From: CADEDH01 sp965216205
GTDB lineage: Bacteria; Actinomycetota; Acidimicrobiia; Acidimicrobiales; SZUA-35
Direction: 5' to 3'
NCBI GenBank assembly: GCA_965216205.1
Contig: OZ244139.1
Coordinates: 372,001-436,000, forward strand
DNA length: 64,000 nt
Shown here piece after piece: positions 41,122 to 49,655 of the stretch. The notes under the pieces are model-generated. The model saw only the letters and a list, made by a program, of their open reading frames with translations. It made no database searches and was not told where the DNA came from. Both the position numbers and the translations under genes were made by a program. The first letter of the stretch is position 1. Each line of letters starts with the position of its first letter.

Positions 41122-41555
41122 CAGCCGTCGGCCAGCCGGTCGGGGGTGAAGCCGCCAGGCAGCAGCTCGGACAGCGGTCGGGGGGTGCCGTCGCCGTCGA
41201 CGAGGCAGTCACCGCCGCCGTGCTCGAACAGGAGCTGCCGGCACCGGCCGCAGGGTGTGCACGGCGCCCCTGAGCCGGACACCACGGCCACGGCCACGAG
41301 CCGCCCGCCGCCGGTGCGATGGAGGTCGGCGACGAGCCCGCACTCGGCGCACAGGGTGAGGCCGTACGACACGTTCTCCACGTTGCAGCCGCTCACGATC
41401 CGCCCGTCGTCGGTGAGGCCGGCGGCGCCCACCGAGAACTCCGAGTAGGGGGCGTAGGCGTTCCGGCAGACCTCGTCGGCCGCGGCCCGGAGCTTCGTCC
41501 ACATCGCTGCGTCCACCGCAGGAGCTGCGGGATCAGCGGGTTCAACGGGTTCCAT
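41121..41555 (-). CDS. cdd: Cytidine deaminase
   Basis: Turns cytidine and deoxycytidine into uridine and deoxyuridine. A 144-residue tetrameric-type CDA. The zinc motifs are GCNVENVSYGLTLCAEC (Cys-Ala-Glu) and PCTPCGRCRQLLFEHGG (P-C-x-x-C). NAYAPYSEFSVGAA is the common N-terminal signature. A 20-residue Pro/Ala-rich lead to MWTKL may mean the true start is the Met at ~18, but the longer form overlaps upp by 14 bp as expected for coupling. Lies between upp and deoA. Confidence 0.94.
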   Translation of the reverse strand: MEPVEPADPAAPAVDAAMWTKLRAAADEVCRNAYAPYSEFSVGAAGLTDDGRIVSGCNVENVSYGLTLCAECGLVADLHRTGGGRLVAVAVVSGSGAPCTPCGRCRQLLFEHGGGDCLVDGDGTPRPLSELLPGGFTPDRLADG

Positions 41556-42189
41556 AGATCCGATCGCCGGCGTCGCCGAGGCCCGGCACGATGTAGGCGT
41601 GATCGTTCAGGCGCTCGTCGAGTGCCGCGAGGGTGATGTCGACATCCGGATGGGCGTCGTGCACGACCGCCACCCCTTCGGGGCAGCCGATGATCGAGAG
41701 CAGCTTCGGCGGGCGGCACCCGTCCTCGGCCAACATGTCGAGCGCCCGGACCACGCTCCCACCCGTCGCCAGCATCGGGTCGACGAGGAGCACGTCGCGC
41801 TCGGCGATGTCATGGGGGAGCTTGCGGTAGTACTCGACCGGCTGATGGCTGTCGGGATCCCGGTACAGGCCGATGTGGCCGACCCGGGCGTGGGGGATCA
41901 GCGTGAGGATCGCCTCCACCATCACCAGACCGGCCCGGAGGATGCCGACCACGGCCGGCGACGGTCCGGCGAGCATCGGTGCCCGGGTGGTGGTGATCGG
42001 GGTCTCGACGTCGACGAGCTCGACCTCGAGGTGGCGCAGCGCTTCGTAGGCGGTGAGCAGGGTGATCTCGGTGCAGAGCGATCGGAACGAGTCCGAGGGT
42101 GTCTCCACCCGCCGCAACATCGACACCTTGTGGGCGACCAGCGGATGGTCGACGACGGTCAGTTGGCCCCGCTCGTCCCCTCCGCTCAC
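41542..42189 (-). CDS. upp: Uracil phosphoribosyltransferase
   Basis: Makes UMP from uracil and PRPP. The 215 residues show HPLVAHKVSMLRRVETPSDSFR at the N-terminus, GILRAGLVMVEAIL, and the PRPP loop VLLVDPMLATGGS (about 130-142) followed by the C-terminal DERLNDHAYIVPGLGDAGDR uracil site. The GTG at 42189 overlaps the purK stop by 4 bases (GTGA). A longer frame extends upstream through purK but has no family match. In this operon purK is first and cdd follows. Confidence 0.95.
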   Translation of the reverse strand: MSGGDERGQLTVVDHPLVAHKVSMLRRVETPSDSFRSLCTEITLLTAYEALRHLEVELVDVETPITTTRAPMLAGPSPAVVGILRAGLVMVEAILTLIPHARVGHIGLYRDPDSHQPVEYYRKLPHDIAERDVLLVDPMLATGGSVVRALDMLAEDGCRPPKLLSIIGCPEGVAVVHDAHPDVDITLAALDERLNDHAYIVPGLGDAGDRIYGTR

Positions 42190-43328
42190 AACCGACGACC
42201 CTGCAGTGCGGCCTCGGCCCGGCGGGCGAGCTCGCGGGCCTGCTCCAGATCGTCGCCGAGGGCGGTCACGTGACCGAGCTTGCGGCCCGGCCGCGGCAGC
42301 TTGCCGTACAGGTGCACCTGGGCCCCCTCCACCACGAGCGCGTCTGGCAGGTTGTTGGCCGGGTCGATCCCGTCGAGGCCGCCGATCACGTTGATCGTGA
42401 CCGCGGCCGGCGTGTTGGCCCACGTCGGACCGAGGGGGAGGTCGAGGATCGCCCGAACGTGGTTCTCGAACTGCGACGTGGGGCTGCCCTCGATCGTCAC
42501 GTGCCCCGCGTTGTGGGGCCGGGCGGCGAGCTCGTTGATGACGAGGCCCTCGGTGGTGAGGAACAGCTCCACGGCGAGCACACCGACGGCGTCGAGCTCG
42601 TCGGCGAGTCGGAGCGACAGCTCGCGAGCCTCCATCGCCACCCGATGGCCGATCGCCGCCGGTGTCCGGATCTCGCGGCACCTGCCGTCCTGGTTGATCA
42701 CCTCGGTCACCGGGTAGGAGCGGGCGTTGCCCCCCGGCCGGCGGACCACCAGCACCACCAGCTCCTTCACGATCGGCTGGTAGCTCTCGGCCATCAGCTC
42801 TCGGTCCGCCTGCTCCGCCAGCACCCGCAGGGCCTCGCTGCGGTTCTCCACGATCCACACGCCGCGCTGTCCGGGGAGTCCCGCCCGGACCGACTTGATG
42901 ACCACGGGGAACCCGTTTGCGGTGCTGAAGTCGAACACGTCGTCGGGGCCGCGGATCTCGCTGAACGCCGGCACGGGGAACCGCCGGTTCGACAGGATCC
43001 GACGTTGGTGGAGCTTGTCGAACGCGGCCCGGATCGTCTTCGTGCCAGGCCTGACGACGGCGCCGTTGTCCTCCATCATCTGCACCAGGCCGAGATCGAG
43101 TCGCTCGTGCTCCACGGTGAGCACCTCGCAGTACTCGGCGAACGCCGCGAGGGTGTCGGGATGGCTGAACAGCGCCTCCGGCGCAGCCTGGGCGGCCGAG
43201 TCGTCGACGTGCTCGGCGAGGAGGCGGGGCGTGATGCCGAGCTTCAGCGCAGCCTGGTGGGTCATCCGTGCGATCTGGCCAGCACCGACGATGCCGAGCC
43301 GATAGGGGGCGGGGAGGTCCGGTCGCAC
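42186..43328 (-). CDS. purK: N5-carboxyaminoimidazole ribonucleotide synthase
   Basis: PurK makes N5-CAIR from AIR, bicarbonate and ATP in purine synthesis. 380 residues with an ATP-grasp fold: GIVGAGQIARMTHQAALKLG at the N-terminus, the ATP-binding FPVVIKSVRAGLPGQRGVWIV region and GVLAVELFLTTEGLVINELAARPHNAGHVTIEG, the PurK hallmark. It heads a cluster with upp, cdd and deoA, so de novo purine synthesis and pyrimidine salvage share a message. The GTG start is 7 bases after TACTGT. PurE was not seen in the window. Confidence 0.95.
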   Translation of the reverse strand: MRPDLPAPYRLGIVGAGQIARMTHQAALKLGITPRLLAEHVDDSAAQAAPEALFSHPDTLAAFAEYCEVLTVEHERLDLGLVQMMEDNGAVVRPGTKTIRAAFDKLHQRRILSNRRFPVPAFSEIRGPDDVFDFSTANGFPVVIKSVRAGLPGQRGVWIVENRSEALRVLAEQADRELMAESYQPIVKELVVLVVRRPGGNARSYPVTEVINQDGRCREIRTPAAIGHRVAMEARELSLRLADELDAVGVLAVELFLTTEGLVINELAARPHNAGHVTIEGSPTSQFENHVRAILDLPLGPTWANTPAAVTINVIGGLDGIDPANNLPDALVVEGAQVHLYGKLPRPGRKLGHVTALGDDLEQARELARRAEAALQGRRL

Positions 43329-43335
43329 CGTCCCA

Positions 43336-43341
43336 ACAGTA
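43336..43341 (-). promoter_or_regulatory. -10 hexamer TACTGT, leaderless start of the purK operon
   Basis: TGGGACG (7 bases) leads to the GTG of purK. Confidence 0.55.
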
Positions 43342-43392
43342 GCCGCCGGGTCACCGTTGGCGGGGGGAGCACCGGCTACGTTCGGTCACACG

Positions 43393-45036
43393 ATGGCTGC
43401 GGACGACGATCCCCTCCTCTCGTCGCGGGCGAGACGGCGACTCCTCGTCGCCCTGGGCTACGGCGCTGCCAACGCCGCGCTCGCCGGCATCGTCGGTTTC
43501 CGGGCGGCCGTACCGGCTGCGGAGGCGTCGCCCCGGGCCGACCCGGCAACCGCGCGGGCGGGCGACGTCGACCCGGCCGGTACGGCCAGGCTCGACGGTC
43601 TCACCGACCGCCTCCAGGCCGGCGTGGCCCCGGCCGTCCCCGGGGCCGAGCCCGAACCGCCGGCCGGTCATCGCTACGACCTGGTGATCGCGGGTGGTCG
43701 CGTGATCGACCCCGCCTCCGGGTTCGACGCCGTCGCCGACGTTGGGGTCGACGGCACCACGATCCGGGCGATCAGCGGCGAGCGATTGGAGGGATCGGAG
43801 CGGATCGACGCCGCCGGCCGAGTGGTCGCCCCCGGCTTCGTCGACCTGCTGTCGTATGAGCCGAACCCGTTTGGGGTCTGGTACAAGGTCGCCGACGGCG
43901 TGACCACCAACCTGGCGATGCACGGTGTGAACAACTATGCCGATGCGTTCTTCCGTCGCTACGAGGGCACGTCGCCCATCCACTACGGCGGCGCGTTCCA
44001 CCAGCACTTCATGCGGGCCACCGAGGTCGGGGTCGGGGTGGAGGACGAGCTGACCGGGGTGGAGCTGCGCACCTTCGAGTCGCTCCTCGAGGCCGAGCTG
44101 GCCGCCGGGTTCGCCGGGGTGTCGTTCTCCCCCGAGTACGCGCCGGGCACCACCACCCGGGAGATGATCCGCCTCGCCCAGGTGGCGGCCGAGTTGGGTC
44201 ACGTCGCATTCTTCCACGTGCGCCACTCCGACCCGGAACCGCCCGGCACCAGCGCCGAAGCGGTCGACGAGGTCCTCGACGTGGCCAGGGCGACCGGTGC
44301 CGCCGTGCACATCGAGCACCTGTCGAGCACGGGGGCGACCCATCACATGGCCGAGACGCTCGACAAGCTCGATCAGGCGAGGGCGGACGGGATCGACGTG
44401 ACCGCCTGCCTCTACCCCTACGACTTCTGGGGCACGTTCCTGGCCAGCTCACGCTTCGCCCTCGGCTGGCAGGAACGGTTCGGCCTCGACTACGACGACC
44501 TGCAGATCGCCGGCACCGAGACCCGGCTGACGAGGGCGACCTACCGGCGGGCGCTGAACGACAACGAGCTCGTCGCCGCGATCGGCTCGATCCCCGAGGA
44601 GGAGGTGCAGCTCGCCCTCCGGCGCCCGTGGACGATGGTGGCGAGCGACGCGATCCTGAACCTCGATCTCAACAATCACCCGCGAGCCGCCGGCACGTTC
44701 GCCCGCACCCTCGGCCGGTACGTCCGCGAGCTGGAGGTGCTCGACCTGCCGTCGGCGCTCTCGAAGATCACCTACCAGCCCGCCGCCCGGGTCGAGTCGA
44801 TGATCCCGGCGATGAGCAGGAAGGGCCGCGTCCAGCGGGGAGCCGACGCCGACCTCGTCGTGTTCGACCCGAACACGATCGCCGACCGGGCCACCGTGGC
44901 CGACCCCGGCCAGACATCGATCGGTATCGACTGGGTGCTGGTGGAGGGAACGGTTGCGCTGCGCAACGGGGAGCTCGAGCGGAGCACCCGGGCGGGGCGT
45001 GCGCTACGCGGTGTTGTCGAGCGAGTGGCCGAGTGA
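43393..45036 (+). CDS. Amidohydrolase-superfamily protein, N-acyl-D-amino-acid deacylase-like, with altered metal motif
   Basis: 547 residues. The Arg-rich start and hydrophobic stretch (~15-45, RARRRLLVALGYGAANAAL) suggest a membrane anchor or export signal. From ~95 it follows D-aminoacylases: YDLVIAGGRVIDPASGFDAVADVGVDG, RVVAPGFVDLLSYEPNPFG, VHIEHLSSTG, VASDAILN and a C-terminal RKGRVQRGADADLVVFDP. In active relatives PGFVDLHTHYD supplies two metal-binding His; here those positions read LLSYEP. The later His and Asp remain. Activity may be lost or use another site. TACGTT lies 10 bases before the ATG. Convergent with the 143-aa gene, overlapping it by 33 bp. Confidence 0.75.
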   Translation: MAADDDPLLSSRARRRLLVALGYGAANAALAGIVGFRAAVPAAEASPRADPATARAGDVDPAGTARLDGLTDRLQAGVAPAVPGAEPEPPAGHRYDLVIAGGRVIDPASGFDAVADVGVDGTTIRAISGERLEGSERIDAAGRVVAPGFVDLLSYEPNPFGVWYKVADGVTTNLAMHGVNNYADAFFRRYEGTSPIHYGGAFHQHFMRATEVGVGVEDELTGVELRTFESLLEAELAAGFAGVSFSPEYAPGTTTREMIRLAQVAAELGHVAFFHVRHSDPEPPGTSAEAVDEVLDVARATGAAVHIEHLSSTGATHHMAETLDKLDQARADGIDVTACLYPYDFWGTFLASSRFALGWQERFGLDYDDLQIAGTETRLTRATYRRALNDNELVAAIGSIPEEEVQLALRRPWTMVASDAILNLDLNNHPRAAGTFARTLGRYVRELEVLDLPSALSKITYQPAARVESMIPAMSRKGRVQRGADADLVVFDPNTIADRATVADPGQTSIGIDWVLVEGTVALRNGELERSTRAGRALRGVVERVAE

Positions 45037-45435
45037 CGCCCTGATCTGATCGGCGTAGTGCTCGTGGGCCACGCCCTCGCTGTCGAGCCCGTCCACGAAC
45101 GCCTGGAACACGTGCACGGTGAAACCCCGGTGGGCGTGCGACTCCTCGGCGGTGATCATCGCGTTGACCGCCGGGGAGTGGAAGCAGCGGTCGAGTCCGT
45201 GGAGCAGGAACTCGCCCAACTCGGTGTCGAGCGTCCGCGACCAGCGAAACGTGTCGGTGCCGGCCGCGGTGTCCGACCACTCGTCGACCAGCTTGGACCA
45301 CTGACCGAGCAGGTCGTCGGTGGCGATCCCCTCCAGGTCGCCGGGCTTCACCCGGAGCTCCACGATGACCCGTCGTGCGAACCGGGCCCAGCCCTGCACG
45401 TCGGTGGCGGCGACCGGTCCCAGTTCGACCAACAT
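45004..45435 (-). CDS. Conserved hypothetical protein, 143 aa
   Basis: A helical, soluble protein: QGWARFARRVIVELRVKPGDL, LVDEWSDTAAGTDTFRWSRTL, FLLHGLDRCFHSPAVNAMI and SHAHRGFTVHVFQAFVDGL. No family is recognised. The ordered helices and the TACCCT box 9 bases before the ATG (45445-45450) support it as real. It overlaps the 3' end of the convergent amidohydrolase gene, and the Nudix gene upstream of it on the same strand ends 29 bp away from its start. Confidence 0.6.
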   Translation of the reverse strand: MLVELGPVAATDVQGWARFARRVIVELRVKPGDLEGIATDDLLGQWSKLVDEWSDTAAGTDTFRWSRTLDTELGEFLLHGLDRCFHSPAVNAMITAEESHAHRGFTVHVFQAFVDGLDSEGVAHEHYADQIRASLGHSLDNTA

Positions 45436-45463
45436 CGCTCGCCGAGGGTACCACCCGCTTCGG

Positions 45464-46006
45464 TCAGCGGGCGGATCCCGGCTGTTCCCCGGCGTCGCCG
45501 ACGAGACCGTCGATGAGCTCGACCAGCTTCGCCTGTCCTTTGTGGAGCTTCCCGGTCGCCCGGTGGAGGGGGACCCACTGGGCGGCGTCGACCTCCGGGA
45601 AGGCGGCGATCCGACCCGAGCGGGGCGGCCATTCCAACTCGAACGTGTTGCTCGTGTCAGCGGTGATGGTGGTGGCGTCGAGGTCGCCGCGGGTGACGAA
45701 GGCCCGGAGCTTCTTACCGGACCCGACGGCGAACTCGGGCAGCGGCGTCAGCTGACCGTCGGGCACCGGCTGCCCGGTCTCCTCGGTGAACTCCCGCCGG
45801 GCGGTCGCTTCGACCTCGCGGTCTAGCTCGGCGCCGGTCGGCAGGTCGCCGGTCTCGGGGTTGGGATCGAGCTCGCCCTTCGGGATCGACCAGGCGTGCT
45901 CGTCCTTGTCGGCCCAGAACGGCCCACCGGGATGCACCACGAGTAGCTCCAACCCACCGGGTCCGTCGCGCACCACCGCGATCCCCGCACTGATCTTCCT
46001 GGCCAC
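45464..46006 (-). CDS. Nudix hydrolase
   Basis: 180 residues. It begins SAGIAVVRDGPGGLELLVVHPGGPFW and WSIPKGELD, as in the small Nudix group whose Pseudomonas members are annotated MutT-like. The Nudix box ends in RREFTEETG with the metal-binding Glu, but a ~15-residue insertion (NPETGDLPTGAELD) separates the opening Gly-Glu from it. Likely hydrolyses a nucleoside diphosphate-linked compound; substrate unknown. The GTG follows TACGGT by 7 bases. Divergent from the LLM gene at 46059. Confidence 0.83.
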   Translation of the reverse strand: MARKISAGIAVVRDGPGGLELLVVHPGGPFWADKDEHAWSIPKGELDPNPETGDLPTGAELDREVEATARREFTEETGQPVPDGQLTPLPEFAVGSGKKLRAFVTRGDLDATTITADTSNTFELEWPPRSGRIAAFPEVDAAQWVPLHRATGKLHKGQAKLVELIDGLVGDAGEQPGSAR

Positions 46007-46013
46007 GCTGCCG

Positions 46014-46019
46014 ACCGTA
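46014..46019 (-). promoter_or_regulatory. -10 hexamer TACGGT, leaderless start of the Nudix gene
   Basis: Seven bases lead to GTG 46006. Confidence 0.5.
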
Positions 46020-46058
46020 CCTGTTGCGGTCGATGCGTTGCGGGATCAAGCTGGGCGG

Positions 46059-47066
46059 ATGCGGTTCGGACTGGTCGATCACACCGAGTTCCTCCCCGGG
46101 GTCCCGATGGGTGACGTGCTCGCCGACCATCGCCGCTTCGCCCAGGCCGCCGACGAGGCCGGCCTGTGGGGCTATCACACCACCGAGCATCACCTCAGCG
46201 CCCTCGACGCGACCCCCTCCCCGGGCCTCTACCTCGCCACGCTGGCGACGGCGACCGAGCAGATCCAGCTCGGGTCGCTGGTGCACATCATCCCCGGCTA
46301 CCACCCGGTCCGCCTGGCCGAGGAGGTGATCATGCTCGACCACCTCACCGACGGCCGCTTCCAGTTCGGCGTGGGCAAGGGCGTCAGCCCGCCCGAGCAC
46401 CGGATCCTCGACCTCGCGACCGACCGGGTCGCCGATGTGTTCGACGACCACCTCGCTCGCATCGTCGACGTGCTCGAAGGCAAGCCGGTCGATGGGGCAG
46501 CGGTGCCGTTCGGCGCCGTCCAGGACCCCTACCCACCGATCTGGTACGCCGGCAACGCCCACCGGGCCGCCGAGCTGAACCTGCACGCCATCATCGGCGG
46601 ACCGCCAGCCGTCGTCGCCCGGCAGGTCGAGGAGCACCGGGCGATCCTCGCCGATCGTACCGCTCCACCTCGATTCAATCCCGGCGTCGAGCGGCCGACG
46701 ATCGGGGCGACCCGTCACGTCCTCGTCGACCGCGACGGAGACCGGGCGAAGCGGCGGGCAGTCGAGTCATGGCGCACCTACACGGCCCACATCAACCACC
46801 ACTTCTGGCGCACCGGCGAGTCGGCACCCCGTGACCCGTCCTTCGGGGGCGACGCCGAGGCGGCGGCTGCGGTCAACGCGCTGGTGGCCGGGTCCCCGGC
46901 CGAGGTGGCGGAGTCGTACGTGGAGCTGGCGGAGGTGGGTGGCGTCGAGTACCTGCTCGGCTCGTTCTTCTGGGGCGACCTCGAGTTGACCGAGGCCATG
47001 GCGTCGTTCGACCTGTTCGTGACCGATGTGATCCCCGCCGTCGAGCGGGCCGCGACCGGCCCGTAG
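46059..47066 (+). CDS. LLM class flavin/F420-dependent oxidoreductase
   Basis: 335 residues starting MRFGLVDHTEFLPGVP. Motifs AGLWGYHTTEHHLSALDATPSP, LGSLVHIIPGYHPVRLAEEVIML and LTDGRFQFGVGKGVSPPEH mark a luciferase-type barrel; WYAGNAHRAAELNLHAIIGG follows in the middle. It shares the fold but little sequence with the LLM protein at 22225. With fbiD nearby, F420 is a likely cofactor, but FMN cannot be excluded. ATG chosen from family alignment; an in-frame start at 45786 would overlap the Nudix gene. Confidence 0.87.
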   Translation: MRFGLVDHTEFLPGVPMGDVLADHRRFAQAADEAGLWGYHTTEHHLSALDATPSPGLYLATLATATEQIQLGSLVHIIPGYHPVRLAEEVIMLDHLTDGRFQFGVGKGVSPPEHRILDLATDRVADVFDDHLARIVDVLEGKPVDGAAVPFGAVQDPYPPIWYAGNAHRAAELNLHAIIGGPPAVVARQVEEHRAILADRTAPPRFNPGVERPTIGATRHVLVDRDGDRAKRRAVESWRTYTAHINHHFWRTGESAPRDPSFGGDAEAAAAVNALVAGSPAEVAESYVELAEVGGVEYLLGSFFWGDLELTEAMASFDLFVTDVIPAVERAATGP

Positions 47067-47087
47067 CGGCATCGTCGGCCAGCGTCG

Positions 47088-47168
47088 GTGACGATCGGCG
47101 GCGTCGCGATGCTGATCGGGGTCTACCATCTCCTCGTCGGTCTCGACCTCCTGGCCAGGGCCTGCTGA
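47088..47168 (+). CDS. Possible 26-residue hydrophobic miniprotein
   Basis: A GTG-started frame between the LLM gene and DUF429 codes a peptide with one membrane-length hydrophobic run (IGGVAMLIGVYHLLVGLDLL) ending RAC. Nothing else fills this 118-bp gap. No ribosome site is clear. It may be chance; the composition (Leu/Val/Gly with a central Tyr-His) is what a small membrane protein would have. Confidence 0.25.
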   Translation: MTIGGVAMLIGVYHLLVGLDLLARAC

Positions 47169-47184
47169 GCAGCGGACGGGGCTG

Positions 47185-47859
47185 TCAGTACACGACCTGG
47201 GCCGGCTTGCCGGTCGGGTCGACCTCACCGCCGAGCCGGTGCTCGGTACCCGCGGACACGTGCCGGGCCGTGATCGTGAGCACCGCGGCGTCGAAGAGGT
47301 CGACCAGCGGCACGCCGATGGCAACGGCCTGTGCGATGAGCCTGTCGAGGTCGGTGGGAAGTGCAGACCGAAGGGCCGACGCCCGGGCCGCCCGCCCTGT
47401 CGGCTCGTGCTTCGAGGGGAGCGGCTCGCCGGCCAGGCGGGCGAAGGCCAGTTCGGGGTGGGCTTCGACGATTCGCTCGCCGTCGGCCGGCAGTATGAGC
47501 TGGTCGAGCTGCCGGATCGGCCCGATGAGGTTGTAGGTCTGCTTCGACATCGCCTTGCCCGTGACCCGGCGGCTCCGGTCGCACGCGTCGGCGTAGTCGG
47601 CGGCGGGGAGGGTCGCCCGGACCGGGGCGGGAAACACGGTCGAGTGGCGTGGCCCGAGCAGCGCCCGGGCCTCGACGTCGCATCGACGGGCAGCCGCGTC
47701 CAACAGTCCGATCGGCATGTCGATCGCCATCGTCGCCCCGGCGTCGCGCCGAACGCGAGCCAGGATCGGTACCAGATCGTCGACGAGCACCACCTCGGCC
47801 GTGCCGTCGATCGTCACCACCACCCAACCGCCCCGGTACCCGTCGACCCCCACCCACAT
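47185..47859 (-). CDS. DUF429 family protein (RNase H-fold)
   Basis: 224 residues. VGVDGYRGGWVVVTIDG at the start, IDMPIGLLD at ~64-72 and the middle RHSTVFPAPVRATL and YNLIGPIRQLDQL segments are the DUF429 pattern, related in fold to RNase H-like nucleases with an early Asp (VDG) and DMP. Role unknown. The ATG is 7 bases after a CACACT box (47867-47872). Divergent from the serine hydrolase, with 66 bp between starts. Confidence 0.83.
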   Translation of the reverse strand: MWVGVDGYRGGWVVVTIDGTAEVVLVDDLVPILARVRRDAGATMAIDMPIGLLDAAARRCDVEARALLGPRHSTVFPAPVRATLPAADYADACDRSRRVTGKAMSKQTYNLIGPIRQLDQLILPADGERIVEAHPELAFARLAGEPLPSKHEPTGRAARASALRSALPTDLDRLIAQAVAIGVPLVDLFDAAVLTITARHVSAGTEHRLGGEVDPTGKPAQVVY

Positions 47860-47866
47860 GCCGACC

Positions 47867-47872
47867 AGTGTG
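47867..47872 (-). promoter_or_regulatory. -10-like hexamer CACACT before the DUF429 gene
   Basis: GGTCGGC (7 bases) leads to ATG 47859. Confidence 0.4.
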
Positions 47873-47925
47873 GCCTCCGGTAATGTCGAAACAACGATCG
47901 ACAGAGCGCGCGAGGAGCCCGAACG

Positions 47926-49089
47926 ATGCGGCAGGAACTGGACGAGATGCTGAAGGCCGGTGTCGACCGGGGGGCCGTTCCCGGGGTCGTGGCGACGGTC
48001 GTCGACCGCGACGGCGTCCGTTACGAGGGCGCGGCCGGTGAACGGGCGGCCGGCGGCGGCACCGAGATGACGTTCGACACGGTCGGGGCGATCTTCTCGA
48101 TGACCAAGGCACTCACCGGGGCCGCCGCGATGCAACTGGTGGAGCAGGGCAAGCTCTCGCTCGACGATCCAGCCTCGGAGGTTTGCCCCGAGCTCGGCGA
48201 GACCCAGGTGCTCGACGGCTTCGACGGGGACGGGCAGCCGGTGACCCGACCCCCGGCCTCGCCGATCACGCTCCGGCATCTCCTCACCCACACCAGCGGC
48301 TTCGTGTACGACATCTGGAACGCCGACTGCGCCAAGTGGCACGCCGTCACCGACACCCCGAACGTCCTGACGCTGAAGAAGGCCGCCCTCCGGGAGCCGC
48401 TGATGTTCGACCCGGGCACGGAGTGGCAGTACGGGATAGGCATCGACTGGGCCGGGCAGATGGTCGAGACCGTTTCGGGCCAGACGCTCGGCCAGTACCT
48501 GGCCGAGCACCTCACCGGCCCCCTCGGGATGAACGACACCACGTTCGCCCCCACCCCCGCGATGCTGGCGCGGGCCGCCAGCATGCACGCCCGCCAGGAG
48601 GACGGCACCCTCGCCCCGATCGAGCTCCCGGCCCCCGAGGACCCCGAGTTCGAGATGGGAGGCGGTGGCCTGTTCGGCACCGTCGGCGACTACGGCCGCT
48701 TCATCCGGATGATGCTCAACGAGGGCGAGCTCGACGGGATCCGGGTCCTCGAGGCCGACACCGTGGCGACCATGAGCCAGAACCACATCGGCGATCTCCG
48801 GGTGTGCGAGCTGAAGACCGTGGCACCCCAGTTCTCCAACGACGCCGAGTTCTTCCCCGGCGACCCCAAGACGTGGGGCCTGACGTTCCAGATCAATGAG
48901 GTCGAGGGCTCGACCGGTCGGCCGGCCGGCACCCTGATGTGGGCGGGCCTGGCCAACAGCTTCTTCTGGATCGACCGGCAGAACGGGGTCGGCGGTGCCT
49001 ACCTCTCCCAGATCCTGCCGTTCGCCGATCGGGGCACGCTCGACCTCTACTACGAGTTGGAGCGGACGGTCTACAGCACCATGGGCTGA
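47926..49089 (+). CDS. Serine hydrolase of the beta-lactamase class C / esterase family
   Basis: 387 residues without a signal peptide. The catalytic Ser-x-x-Lys is in IFSMTKALTGAAAMQL (about 59-62), the Tyr motif in WQYGIGIDWAGQMVE, and the third motif near MWAGLANSFFW where beta-lactamases have KTG/HxG. Absence of an export signal and the WAGL triad point to an EstB-type esterase, not a beta-lactamase. GAGGAG lies 8 bases before the ATG, so it is translated from a leadered message. The PNPOx-like gene follows after 17 bp but has its own box. Confidence 0.87.
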   Translation: MRQELDEMLKAGVDRGAVPGVVATVVDRDGVRYEGAAGERAAGGGTEMTFDTVGAIFSMTKALTGAAAMQLVEQGKLSLDDPASEVCPELGETQVLDGFDGDGQPVTRPPASPITLRHLLTHTSGFVYDIWNADCAKWHAVTDTPNVLTLKKAALREPLMFDPGTEWQYGIGIDWAGQMVETVSGQTLGQYLAEHLTGPLGMNDTTFAPTPAMLARAASMHARQEDGTLAPIELPAPEDPEFEMGGGGLFGTVGDYGRFIRMMLNEGELDGIRVLEADTVATMSQNHIGDLRVCELKTVAPQFSNDAEFFPGDPKTWGLTFQINEVEGSTGRPAGTLMWAGLANSFFWIDRQNGVGGAYLSQILPFADRGTLDLYYELERTVYSTMG

Positions 49090-49093
49090 GATC

Positions 49094-49099
49094 TAGGCT
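49094..49099 (+). promoter_or_regulatory. -10 hexamer TAGGCT, leaderless start of the PNPOx-like gene
   Basis: CGTCGCC (7 bases) leads to GTG 49107; the box begins just 5 bases past the preceding stop. Confidence 0.55.
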
Positions 49100-49106
49100 C
49101 GTCGCC

Positions 49107-49637
49107 GTGACCGATCCTGCCCACCGCGACCGCCCCCGACTCCCCGAGGGCTACATCCCACCGGAGGTCGACGGCGCCGATGGTGCCGGTCGCTTCCTCG
49201 ACTGGTCCACCATCGACGCCCGCCTCACCGACGAACTGCACTACTGGCTGGCGACCACCCGACCCGATGGTCGACCCCACGTGGTGCCCCGCTGGGGGGC
49301 CTGGCTCGACGGTCGACTCCACTACGACGGCTCGCCCGACACGGTCCACGCCCGCAACCTCGCGGCCAACTCGGCGTGCGCCCTCCACATCGGTAGCGGC
49401 GCCGACGCCATCATCCTGGAGGGCACGTCGTCACCGTCCGACCCGGTCCCGGTGGAGGCCGGCGAGCCGATCGCGGCCGAGATCGCCCGCAAGTACGGCG
49501 AGCACGGCTACGGCCCCGAACCGGGTTCGTGGTCGGGATCCGACGCCGGCGGTCTCGCCATCTTCACCCCGGTCAAGGCCATGTGCTGGTTCGACTTCCC
49601 CAACGACCTCACCCGCTTCCGCTTCGACGTGGGGTAG
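49107..49637 (+). CDS. Pyridoxamine 5'-phosphate oxidase-like FMN/F420-binding protein
   Basis: 176 residues with the split-barrel pattern of PNPOx-like proteins: YWLATTRPDGRPHVVPRWGAWLDG, LHYDGSPDTVHARNL, CALHIGSGADAIILEGTSS and the C-terminal FTPVKAMCWFDFPNDLTRFRF. In actinobacteria this superfamily splits into FMN-, heme- and F420-using branches; LATTRPDGRPHVVPVW-like starts are shared by FDOR-B type F420 proteins, so either flavin or F420 is possible. Substrate unknown. Confidence 0.82.
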   Translation: MTDPAHRDRPRLPEGYIPPEVDGADGAGRFLDWSTIDARLTDELHYWLATTRPDGRPHVVPRWGAWLDGRLHYDGSPDTVHARNLAANSACALHIGSGADAIILEGTSSPSDPVPVEAGEPIAAEIARKYGEHGYGPEPGSWSGSDAGGLAIFTPVKAMCWFDFPNDLTRFRFDVG

Positions 49638-49655
49638 ACGGGGCAGCGAGGCGGG

